From Collinsella aerofaciens (lineage in GTDB: Bacteria; Actinomycetota; Coriobacteriia; Coriobacteriales; Coriobacteriaceae): a DNA stretch of 64,000 bases. Made by a program: the position numbers and the translations under genes. Positions 1 to 7,212 of the stretch are shown piece by piece. The DNA lies in NCBI RefSeq assembly GCF_015670795.1, contig NZ_JADPCJ010000011.1, positions 1 through 64,000 on the forward strand. Direction: 5' to 3'. A model generated the notes under the pieces. It ran no database searches. It was not told where the DNA came from and saw only the letters and a list, made by a program, of their open reading frames with translations. Each line of letters begins with the position of its first letter. Position 1 is the stretch's first letter.

Positions 1-41
1 TATACGCCGTGATGCGCGACCGGGTGCCCTACCGGGAGTAG
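1..41 (+). CDS. C-terminal tail of a truncated protein, possibly an IS110-type transposase (partial)
   Basis: The frame starting at base 3 is open from the window edge and encodes YAVMRDRVPYRE followed by TAG. The ending resembles C-termini of IS110/IS116 transposases as I remember them, and the downstream TTGACAAAACTATAGGAAC also looks like the trailer of such elements. Only 12 residues are visible, so this is a weak call that needs the upstream sequence. Confidence 0.3.
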   Translation, partial: YAVMRDRVPYRE

Positions 42-88
42 CCCCGACGGTTGACAAAACTATAGGAACACCCAATGGCTGTGTTGCA

Positions 89-334
89 CTAGAGTAGGTT
101 CTCCTGCACCCACGCGATGATGTCGCTCGATTCGTAGAGTGGCTTGCCGTCGATGAATAGGCAGGGAACCTGGCGTTTTCCGCCGACGGCGATGAGTGTC
201 TGCTCGGCATCGGAATCGGTCGAGATATTACGCTCGGGAATGGTCACGCCGTTATCGGCCAAAAAGTGCTTGACCTTTAAGCAATACGGGCAGCCGGTCA
301 TAACGTAGAGCACGAGCTCGTGATTAGTAGCCAT
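89..334 (-). CDS. Glutaredoxin-family thiol-disulfide oxidoreductase
   Basis: The 81-residue protein has the thioredoxin fold of small glutaredoxins. The redox motif CPYC is at residues 15-18, the cis-proline segment QVPCLF is at 55-60, and the C-terminal helix begins near Ser69-Ser70. It probably reduces protein or low-molecular-weight disulfides in the cytosol with glutathione, mycothiol-like or thioredoxin-type partners; the partner cannot be read from sequence. I chose the ATG at 334 because GGAGAC lies just upstream. A longer form starting at 373 would add 13 residues without a good ribosome binding site. It lies 51 bases downstream of the regulator at 386-1213 on the same strand and may be co-transcribed. 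Confidence 0.85.
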   Translation of the reverse strand: MATNHELVLYVMTGCPYCLKVKHFLADNGVTIPERNISTDSDAEQTLIAVGGKRQVPCLFIDGKPLYESSDIIAWVQENLL

Positions 335-385
335 AGGTCTCCAATCGGTTGAGGTTTCGATTGAAATACCCAAAGCCGCCGCGGT

Positions 386-1213
386 CTATGCGCGAGCCAG
401 CGACGACTCGATTGCCTGAACCAGAAACGTCGTGGCTCCGGTGCCGCAGGGCTTGTCGTAGTAGTCGATAAAGCGCTGATCGGCAAGATAGCCGTGGGCG
501 AGGCCCAGGTATGCTTCGTCTTGGGGCTCGTGTCCCCAGTTAAGGCCAATCCATCGACGGTGCATCGCGACAAGCTTGCGAGCCTCGCTTCCATCCGGTT
601 CGCCGTCGCCCATGGCAATCGAGAGCTGGCCCAGAATAGCGCGTTCAAGTTCCTTCATGTCGTTCCATGTCTGTGGATCCATGTCCAGTAACGTTTCGTT
701 TGCTGCATCGATAGCCTCATCGCCATAGCGTGCCCGCGCTTCGGCGCCGTAGCGCTCCTCGTTTTCCTGCACGGTGCGCCAGCGCTCCAGTTGCGGCAGG
801 ACGGCGCCCATGAGCGAGACGGCTTCGTCGAGCGACATGCCGGTGTTTTGCGCCAGCCGCGGGGCGCAATCCTCGATCATCGCCTCCATGGTGGTGTCGT
901 AGGTGTACTTGCCGTGGTCGTAGCACCACTTGCAGTAATGGTCGGTCGTGGCGCCCGTGGCATCGGTGCCGCAGTCGTCGGGCGTGAGTATCATGCCGCA
1001 GCTCTGGCAATAATGCTCGGGCATTTCGAGCAGGTGAGACAGGGGCTCGCCGGTTACGGCGGCGATGAGCTTCATCATGTCGATGCCCGGGGTGACCTCG
1101 TCGCGCTCCCAACGGCTGACGGCTTGGCGCGTGACAAAGAGTTTGGCGGCGAGCTGCTCTTGGGTAAGGTGATGGGCGCGACGGATGGCAATGAGCTTTT
1201 CTGCAAAGGCCAT
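386..1213 (-). CDS. XRE-family regulator with central zinc ribbon and C-terminal TipAS-like domain
   Basis: The 275-residue protein has three parts. Residues 1-60 form an XRE helix-turn-helix (LTQEQLAAKL, TRQAVSRWE). Residues 66-110 form a putative zinc ribbon with Cys69, Cys72, Cys81, Cys94 and Cys97. Residues about 140-270 resemble the ligand-binding TipAS domain of MerR-type TipA regulators, including the closing pattern FIDYYDKPCGTGATTFLVQA. TipAS domains bind thiopeptides and other antimicrobials, so a drug-sensing role is an inference from family. A strong AAAGGAG precedes the ATG. The glutaredoxin gene follows on the same strand. The domain calls for helix-turn-helix and zinc ribbon are firm; the TipAS assignment is from pattern resemblance and less certain. 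Confidence 0.8.
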   Translation of the reverse strand: MAFAEKLIAIRRAHHLTQEQLAAKLFVTRQAVSRWERDEVTPGIDMMKLIAAVTGEPLSHLLEMPEHYCQSCGMILTPDDCGTDATGATTDHYCKWCYDHGKYTYDTTMEAMIEDCAPRLAQNTGMSLDEAVSLMGAVLPQLERWRTVQENEERYGAEARARYGDEAIDAANETLLDMDPQTWNDMKELERAILGQLSIAMGDGEPDGSEARKLVAMHRRWIGLNWGHEPQDEAYLGLAHGYLADQRFIDYYDKPCGTGATTFLVQAIESSLARA

Positions 1214-1341
1214 AGCGGCTCCTTTCTGCTGGTTGATGGCTTAAGCATACGCGGCGGCAGGCGCCCTTCCAAGCAACCGTTGGTTGCACGACAGGAGTCC
1301 GCGGCGAAGAATTGCGCGCAACGCCCCACGCCTCCATGCCG

Positions 1342-1354
1342 TACAATGACCGGC
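1342..1354 (+). promoter_or_regulatory. -10 element placed for a leaderless trmO transcript
   Basis: TACAAT at 1342-1347 is followed by seven bases and then ATG at 1355. Transcription starting at the usual distance would begin at or next to that ATG. No Shine-Dalgarno sequence precedes it. Leaderless genes are common in actinobacteria. Confidence 0.45.
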
Positions 1355-2092
1355 ATGGAACCTATTGCACACATACATACCGACCTGCCGCAGAAGTTCG
1401 GCATTCCGCGCAACAGCTTTTTGGCGCCTCATCTGCAGGGACGCATCATTTTTGAGCCGGAATTTGCCTCCAATGCAGCGGTTGAGGGTCTGGACTCCTT
1501 CTCTCACCTGTGGCTGCTGTGGCGCTTCGAAAACGGAACGCCCGGCGGCACGGCTAAGGACATAGCCGCCGATGCCAAAACGCAGGACAGGTCCGGTACC
1601 AACGCAAAATGGTCGAAGACCGTGCGTCCGCCGCGCCTGGGTGGAGCCGAGCGTGTGGGCGTCTTTGCCACGCGCAGCCCGTTTCGCCCTAATCCCATCG
1701 GTCTCACCTGCGTCAAGCTCGATCGTGTTGAGTTCACCGACGATGGCCCCATCATCCATGTGCTGGGGGCCGACCTGCGTGACGGCACGCCCATCTACGA
1801 CATTAAGCCCTACATCCCGTTTGCGGATTGCCACTCGGATGCGACCGGCGGCTGGATTGAGGATGCTCCGTGGCAAGAGCTCGATGTTGAGTTTCCGCAA
1901 GCTCTGCAGGATACGGTCCCGCCCGCAAAGATTTCTGGCTTGGTCGAGGTTCTACGCCAAGATCCGCGCCGCGCGGGCAGCAAGCACGATCCAAACCGCG
2001 TCTATCATCTGGCCTACGCCGGACTCGACATATCGTTTACGGTCGACGAAACCCAGCTAACCGTGGTCGCCGTCAACGACGCGCGAGACTAA
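1355..2092 (+). CDS. trmO: TrmO-type tRNA N6-threonylcarbamoyladenosine methyltransferase
   Basis: The 245-residue protein belongs to the TsaA/TrmO (UPF0066) family, which N6-methylates threonylcarbamoyladenosine at position 37 of ANN-decoding tRNAs using S-adenosylmethionine. Visible family signatures are FGIPRNS near residue 15, the FSHLWLLWRF strand at 49-58, the hallmark segment VGVFATRSPF-RPNPIGLTCV at 101-120, and GTPIYDIKPYIP further on. The C-terminal part (about 185-245) matches the extra domain of full-length TrmO. The ATG at 1355 is preferred; an in-frame ATG at 1346 would overlap the likely -10 box. It is divergent from the XRE/TipAS-like regulator. A longer reading from 791 is excluded because it runs through that opposite-strand gene. 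Confidence 0.88.
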   Translation: MEPIAHIHTDLPQKFGIPRNSFLAPHLQGRIIFEPEFASNAAVEGLDSFSHLWLLWRFENGTPGGTAKDIAADAKTQDRSGTNAKWSKTVRPPRLGGAERVGVFATRSPFRPNPIGLTCVKLDRVEFTDDGPIIHVLGADLRDGTPIYDIKPYIPFADCHSDATGGWIEDAPWQELDVEFPQALQDTVPPAKISGLVEVLRQDPRRAGSKHDPNRVYHLAYAGLDISFTVDETQLTVVAVNDARD

Positions 2093-2203
2093 CGAGCCAT
2101 TCGTCCGCACCCGTCAAATTAAGCGCCAAACCCCATGCCAAAATCGCCCGTGCTGGTGGACAATAACGCCTACCAAAACAATCACTTTGCACGGGAGTTC
2201 AGC

Positions 2204-3418
2204 ATGAAATACGACTTTAGCTCGCTTATCGACCGCCACGGCATGGACTCCATCGCCGTTGACTCTTGGGGTGAGATCCCCGGTATGGCCCCGAACGCAC
2301 CCGACGAGGGCTTCGACCGCATCCCCATGTGGGTGGCCGACATGAATTTTGCCACGGTGCCCACGGTCCAGGAGCACATCATTCAGCGCGCTCAGCATCC
2401 CATGTTTGGCTACTTTAACCCGCGCGCCGAGTACTTCGACCGCATCATCGAATGGCAGAGCCGCCGCAATGGCGTCGAGGGCCTGCGCCCTGAACATATC
2501 GGCTACGAAAACGGCGTGCTGGGCGGTGTCGTGTCGACGTTGCGCGCGTATGTCCAGCCGGGCGATGCGGTGCTGGTCCATAGCCCCACCTACATTGGCT
2601 TTACCAAGTCCATCGAAGCCGCGGGCTATCGCATTGTCCACAGTCCGCTTAAGCTTGACGACCAGGGCGTGTGGCGCATGGACTTTGAGGACATGGAGTG
2701 CAAACTCGCCCAAAACAACATTTATGCTGCGGTGTTCTGCTCGCCGCACAATCCCTGCGGCCGTGTATGGGAGCGCGACGAGATCGAGCGCGCCATGGAC
2801 ATCTATCGCCAGCACGATTGCGTGGTGATCTCGGACGAGATTTGGTCCGATATCATCCTGCCGGGGCACAAGCACATCCCGACGCAGTCGGTGAGCGAGG
2901 ATGCCCGCATGCGCACGGTTGCCCTCTATGCGCCGAGCAAGACGTTTAACCTGGCGGGCCTGGTCGGCAGCTACCACATTGTCTACAACGAGACGCTGCG
3001 CGACCGCGTGTGCGCTGTGTCCAACAAGACCCACTACAACGAGATGAACGTCCTCTCCATGCATGCGCTTATCGGTGCCTACCAGCCGCAGGGCTACGAG
3101 TGGGTGGACGAGCTCAACCAGGTGCTTGCCGGCAATATCGAGTATTTCTGCGATTACGTGGACGAGCATTTTGAGGGCGTGTCCTATTCGCGTCCGCAGG
3201 GCACGTACATGGTGTTTCTGGACTGCACCGAGTGGTGCCGCGAGCATGGCCGCGATATTCAGTGGCTGCTCGACGAGGGGGCGCGCGTGGGCGTTGGCTA
3301 TCAGGACGGCCGCCCGTTCCACGGATCCTGCCACATTCGCGTGAATCTGGCGCTGCCGCTTTCGCGCGTAAGGGAAGCGTGCGACCGCCTGGACCGCTAC
3401 GTTTTTAATGCACGGTAA
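2204..3418 (+). CDS. MalY/PatB-type PLP-dependent C-S lyase or aminotransferase
   Basis: The 404-residue fold-type I PLP enzyme is closest to MalY/PatB cystathionine beta-lyases. These cleave cystathionine or related thioethers to a thiol, pyruvate and ammonia. The pattern MWVADMNFATVP near the N-terminus is typical of the family. FCSPHNPCGRVW and ISDEIWSDI carry the cofactor-binding Asn and Asp. YAPSKTFNLAGL holds the Schiff-base lysine (Lys246). The ATG at 2204 follows CGGGAG; upstream in-frame starts lack a ribosome binding site. It is a single gene ending in a strong hairpin. The precise substrate (cystathionine, cysteine or another) is not decidable here. Confidence 0.85.
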   Translation: MKYDFSSLIDRHGMDSIAVDSWGEIPGMAPNAPDEGFDRIPMWVADMNFATVPTVQEHIIQRAQHPMFGYFNPRAEYFDRIIEWQSRRNGVEGLRPEHIGYENGVLGGVVSTLRAYVQPGDAVLVHSPTYIGFTKSIEAAGYRIVHSPLKLDDQGVWRMDFEDMECKLAQNNIYAAVFCSPHNPCGRVWERDEIERAMDIYRQHDCVVISDEIWSDIILPGHKHIPTQSVSEDARMRTVALYAPSKTFNLAGLVGSYHIVYNETLRDRVCAVSNKTHYNEMNVLSMHALIGAYQPQGYEWVDELNQVLAGNIEYFCDYVDEHFEGVSYSRPQGTYMVFLDCTEWCREHGRDIQWLLDEGARVGVGYQDGRPFHGSCHIRVNLALPLSRVREACDRLDRYVFNAR

Positions 3419-3428
3419 GTGAGCACTG

Positions 3429-3470
3429 CATGCGGGGCCTTCTGCCAAGTCGGCTGGAAGGCCCCGCATG
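3429..3470 (+). terminator. Intrinsic terminator after the MalY-like gene
   Basis: A 14-bp perfect stem (3429-3442 paired with 3457-3470) surrounds a 14-base loop, starting 10 bases after the stop codon. The U-tract is weak (ATAAAA follows), so termination strength is uncertain. Confidence 0.65.
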
Positions 3471-3562
3471 ATAAAACGTCTGTAACCATTGGGCACTCGT
3501 GTGGTTTTGTTTGCTATTATCTTTTACCATTTCAGTCTGTAAACAGGATCGTCTGGAGCTCG

Positions 3563-4432
3563 ATGAAAAGACCCCGTCGCTCGGTTGCCATATCGTTGTT
3601 CGTTGCGCTTGCAGTGGCGAGTGCTTTTGTCGTAGCGATAGCTGGCTGTTCTGGGTCGAATGACGAAGCATCGACGTCTGCATCAAAAGGTCCGGACGCC
3701 TCGCGGGTCAAGGACGACGACCTCAAGACGCTCAACGTCGGCAGCGACCTCTATCCACCGTTTGTGTATACCGACGAGTACGGCGATATCGTTGGCCTGG
3801 ATGTCGAGATATTGACCGAGGCTTTGGCCCGCATTGGTTATAAGCCAAAATACCAGCTGATCGACTGGGAAAAGAAGAGAGAGCTGCTGGCGAGCGGCGA
3901 GCTCGATTGTGTCATGGGCAGCTTTAGTATGACGGGTCGCGAAAACGAGTATCGTTGGGCCGGCCCGTACCTTGCGAGCCGCCAGGTGGTCGCGGTCGAT
4001 CCCCAGAGCGATATCTACACGCTTGCCGATCTTGAGGATAAGATCGTGGCGGTTCAGTCCACCACCAAGCCCGAGGGCATTTTGCTCAATCGCACAAATG
4101 AAAACGTTCCGCAGATCAAGGAGCTCTACAGCTTCTCGGACCGTTCATACCTGAACCCGGCGCTCGTCGAGGGTCTGGTCGACGCTATCGCCGCACATGA
4201 GTCCTCGCTGCTCACCTACGAAAAAGACTACGGCGTAACGTATCGCATTTTGGATGAACCGCTGCTAGAGGTTGGTTTGGGTACCGCTTTCGATATCAAC
4301 GATACGCGCGACATCGACGTCAAGCTCACCCATGCCTACCAGGAAATGCTAGCCGACGGCACCATGGAACGCCTGGTGTCAAAGTACTTTGATGACCCTT
4401 CGCCATTTTTGAATATGGAGGGCCTGTCATGA
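3563..4432 (+). CDS. Lipoprotein solute-binding protein (SBP_bac_3) coupled to a histidine kinase
   Basis: The 289-residue protein starts with a lipoprotein signal peptide (KRPRRS, hydrophobic core, lipobox AIAGC with Cys29). The rest is a periplasmic-type amino-acid binding domain of the SBP_bac_3 family (LNVGSDLYPPFVYTDEYGDIVGLDVEI, later LASGELDCVMGSFSMT). No permease or ATPase gene accompanies it. Its stop codon overlaps the ATG of the hybrid kinase at 4429 (ATGA), so the two are translationally coupled. That arrangement suggests a tethered extracytoplasmic ligand sensor that signals to the kinase rather than a transporter component. The ligand is probably an amino acid or small polar molecule by family, but is unknown. 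CTGGAG precedes the start. Confidence 0.82.
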   Translation: MKRPRRSVAISLFVALAVASAFVVAIAGCSGSNDEASTSASKGPDASRVKDDDLKTLNVGSDLYPPFVYTDEYGDIVGLDVEILTEALARIGYKPKYQLIDWEKKRELLASGELDCVMGSFSMTGRENEYRWAGPYLASRQVVAVDPQSDIYTLADLEDKIVAVQSTTKPEGILLNRTNENVPQIKELYSFSDRSYLNPALVEGLVDAIAAHESSLLTYEKDYGVTYRILDEPLLEVGLGTAFDINDTRDIDVKLTHAYQEMLADGTMERLVSKYFDDPSPFLNMEGLS

Positions 4433-6621
4433 TCGATGCGCCCGACCACGCCGCTCAGGAGCGGGCCAATCGTTCGGCAGGGGCATGGCTCCTTGTCGCT
4501 CTGCTGGGGATAGCGCTCTCGGTTGCTGCCGGCATGATGAGCTACGGTTACACGACGGCCCAAGCCGAGCAGCGCTTTGCCGACGTTGTCGATTACGTGG
4601 CGACGCAGAGCCTTTCCTACGATGCATTCAACAGCGCCTATACGACCAAAAACCTGATTCGCGTTACGGAGATTGCCGGAGAGGCTGCCCGCGATATGGA
4701 GCGCGACGGTTCGGTGGATAGCGCCATGCTGGAGCAATACGCCGACCAGTTCAACGTGAGCGCGCTGATCGTGACGGACGCATCGGGCAATTTGTTGTCC
4801 GAGTCCTCGACGGGCGATGTGGGCTACGAGTCGCTCGCTACGTATCTCAAGGAGGCGCCCGTGCTGGAGGTGGCAACCCATCCGCTTAAGTCCTATACCG
4901 CCCGCATTGCGCTTTCGGATGATTCGGTTGCAGACATTGGTTGCGTGGCTCGGCAGGATGGCGAGGGCATCGTTGTCGCGGTAAGGCATCAGAGCGCGAA
5001 GGCGGTTGCAAGCAATACGCTCAAACTGCAGAGCTTGCTCGAAGGCTATGAAACCATCGATAGCGGCAATATCGTGATCGAAAGCGACGGCAAGGTCGTT
5101 GCGACCAATGCCGTTGAACCCACTGTATTGGGCGTATTCGATCTGCCCGCGACGGATGTCTTCATTGTCGACGGTATTAAGGATCGATGCCTGGCCGGTA
5201 AGGTCAAATTGATTAACGCCGACGGCGAGTGGTATTTGGGTACATTTGGAAAAGCGCACAAATTCTATGTGTACACCTATGCCTCGGCGCGGCATTACTT
5301 CGAGATCGTCGCCGCCGTTGTCGCCTGCGTGCTGGTGCTCTACAGCGGTGCAATAGCCGCTGTTGTGATGATGCGTCGCCGTGCCGAGCGCCAGCGCATG
5401 ACCGACCTGTTGCTGCAGGAGCGCGACTATGGCGACAAGCTGGCAAAGGCGGCGCGTGAGGCCTCGTCCGCCAACTCGGCAAAGACGGAGTTTTTGCGTC
5501 GCATGAGCCACGATCTGCGCACGCCTATCAACGGCATTCGCGGCATGGTCGAGGTCGGCGATGCCAATGCGGACGATCTGCAAAAGCAGACTGAGTGCCG
5601 CTCAAAAATCTGGACGGCATCGGGACTGCTGCTCGACCTTGCCAACGAGGCACTCGATATGAGTCGCCTGGAGAGCGGGCAGGTCGACCTGAACCTCGTA
5701 CCCACAAATTTGGTGGCACTCAACTGTGAAGTGCGCGATATTCTGGAGCGCCAGGCCGAGGAGCGTCTGGTGACAATTATCTGCGACCAGCAGGCGCTCG
5801 ATCATCCCTATGCACGGGTGAGCGTGACACACCTCAAGCGCTTGTTGCTCAATATTGCCGGCAATGCCGTCAAGTACAACCGCCAGGGCGGCTATGTTCG
5901 CCTGGTGTGCCGCGAGATGGAGCCTGTAGATGGCGTCCCTGTCTATGAATACACGATCGCCGACAACGGTATTGGCATGAGCGAGGAGTTCCAGCAGCAC
6001 CTCTACGAGCCGTTTTGCCGCGAGGAGCAGCAGGTGGAAGGCGCCTCATCGGGAACTGGCCTGGGCGCGCCTATCGCAAAACAGCTGGTCGAGCTTATGG
6101 GCGGAACCATGAGCTTTACGAGTGTCTTGGGGCAGGGGACGACGTTTACCATCCGCCTGCCGTTCGAGAAATGCAAGCGTTCCGAGATTCCTCAGGATGT
6201 GCGCGTGGACGCGGGAGATGGCGATGCGCTCCAGGGCTTGCGCGTTTTGCTCGTAGAGGATAACGATCTGAATGCCGAGATCGCGCAGTTTACGCTCAGC
6301 CGTGCCGGTGCCGTCGTGACGCATGCTAAGGATGGCGAGTCTGCCGTTGAGGCGTTTGCCGCGAGCGCACCGCACGAGTACGACGTGGTGTTGATGGACA
6401 TCATGATGCCTGGCATCGACGGCCTTGAGGCCACGCGCCAGATTCGAGCACTCGATCGCGAGGATGCCGCGACCACGCCGATTATCGCCGTGAGTGCCAA
6501 CGCCTTTGCCGACGACCGCAGGCTTTCGCGCGAGGCGGGCATGAACGCGCACCTGAGCAAGCCTGTGAGCTCGCAAGAGCTCGTCGAGGCGCTGGCGCAC
6601 ATAGCCGCCGACGCTTCATAA
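4429..6621 (+). CDS. Membrane hybrid sensor histidine kinase with C-terminal receiver
   Basis: The 730-residue protein has a transmembrane helix near residues 20-42, an extracytoplasmic segment of about 240 residues, and a second helix near 285-315. A HisKA domain follows with His361 in RRMSHDLRTPINGI. The HATPase domain has NIAGNAVKYN and GTGLGAPIAKQLVELMGG. The receiver domain has the acidic pair in LLVEDNDLNAEIA, phospho-acceptor Asp657 in VVLMDIMMPG, and Lys in HLSKPV. It lies in an ATGA overlap with the lipoprotein binding gene, its probable ligand-recognition partner. No Hpt protein or output response regulator is encoded nearby, so the target of the phosphorelay is unknown. Its kinase core is similar in order and motifs to that of the protein at 7213-10017. 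Confidence 0.88.
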   Translation: MIDAPDHAAQERANRSAGAWLLVALLGIALSVAAGMMSYGYTTAQAEQRFADVVDYVATQSLSYDAFNSAYTTKNLIRVTEIAGEAARDMERDGSVDSAMLEQYADQFNVSALIVTDASGNLLSESSTGDVGYESLATYLKEAPVLEVATHPLKSYTARIALSDDSVADIGCVARQDGEGIVVAVRHQSAKAVASNTLKLQSLLEGYETIDSGNIVIESDGKVVATNAVEPTVLGVFDLPATDVFIVDGIKDRCLAGKVKLINADGEWYLGTFGKAHKFYVYTYASARHYFEIVAAVVACVLVLYSGAIAAVVMMRRRAERQRMTDLLLQERDYGDKLAKAAREASSANSAKTEFLRRMSHDLRTPINGIRGMVEVGDANADDLQKQTECRSKIWTASGLLLDLANEALDMSRLESGQVDLNLVPTNLVALNCEVRDILERQAEERLVTIICDQQALDHPYARVSVTHLKRLLLNIAGNAVKYNRQGGYVRLVCREMEPVDGVPVYEYTIADNGIGMSEEFQQHLYEPFCREEQQVEGASSGTGLGAPIAKQLVELMGGTMSFTSVLGQGTTFTIRLPFEKCKRSEIPQDVRVDAGDGDALQGLRVLLVEDNDLNAEIAQFTLSRAGAVVTHAKDGESAVEAFAASAPHEYDVVLMDIMMPGIDGLEATRQIRALDREDAATTPIIAVSANAFADDRRLSREAGMNAHLSKPVSSQELVEALAHIAADAS

Positions 6622-6624
6622 GCA

Positions 6625-6662
6625 TATGGCCCGGTTCCAAGGTTGGTTGGAACCGGGCCATA
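6625..6662. terminator. Hairpin terminator between convergent genes
   Basis: A 15-bp perfect stem (6625-6639 with 6648-6662) closes an 8-base loop. It lies directly between the kinase gene ending at 6621 and the facing gene ending at 6691, so it may serve both strands. Confidence 0.7.
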
Positions 6663-6690
6663 CTGCTATTTGCGAGACCTGCTGAGGGAC

Positions 6691-7170
6691 TTACTTTTCC
6701 TGAATCTGCTTGCCGCAAAGATGCTCAATCGAAATCTCGTAGAGCTGGACGCCCTTAATGTCTTTGGCGATTTCCTCTTCGACTTCCTCGGCAGAAGGGT
6801 AGTACTTAAGCGCGAGCTGGCGGACTTTATCCTCGATAAACGCGGGGGTGTCATTCGCCAGGCGACAGCGGCCAAAGACCACGGTACTCATAACGTAGGG
6901 AGCCCAGTCACCGTCCTTGTACCACTCGTTGCCGTAAACGGTAAAGCAGACCTTGTCATCGCGCTTGAGTGCGTCGACCTTGTGGCCGGCTTTGGCGCCA
7001 TGGAAATAAATCTTGTCGTGCTCGGTGTCAAAGAAGTAGTTGACGGGAATGGCGTACGGGTAGCCATCGTCGCCGTTGACGGCAAAGACGCCGCGCTTGC
7101 AGGTGGCGAGCAGTTCGCGCGCTTCCTCGTCGGTGACGGCGCGTTTCTTTCGACGTAAGGGCCTAAACAT
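6691..7170 (-). CDS. Pyridoxamine 5'-phosphate oxidase-family flavin-binding protein
   Basis: The 159-residue protein has the split-barrel fold of the PNPOx-like/NimA family. VNGDDGYPYAIPVNYFFD, IYFHGAKAGHKVDAL and DDKVCFTVYG match the flavin-binding strands seen in small nitroreductase-like members. These proteins bind FMN, F420 or haem and can reduce nitroimidazoles; the substrate here is unknown. The start at 7170 has AAAGGAAG upstream and gives MFRPLRRKKR; an upstream start at 7209 lacks a site. It sits alone between two sensor kinase loci, sharing a terminator region with the first and lying downstream of the second on the same strand after a 42-base gap. Confidence 0.82.
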   Translation of the reverse strand: MFRPLRRKKRAVTDEEARELLATCKRGVFAVNGDDGYPYAIPVNYFFDTEHDKIYFHGAKAGHKVDALKRDDKVCFTVYGNEWYKDGDWAPYVMSTVVFGRCRLANDTPAFIEDKVRQLALKYYPSAEEVEEEIAKDIKGVQLYEISIEHLCGKQIQEK

Positions 7171-7212
7171 CGTTGGCTTCCTTTCTGGTCGTGCGTGGTG
7201 GTTGAGCACAAA

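Noticed and set aside
2114..3496. Open frame of 460 codons on the minus strand
   Set aside because: It is antisense to the MalY-like gene and would run through that gene's terminator hairpin.
4336..5583. Open frame of 415 codons on the minus strand
   Set aside because: It is antisense to the 3' end of the binding-protein gene and the 5' half of the kinase gene, with no start signal.
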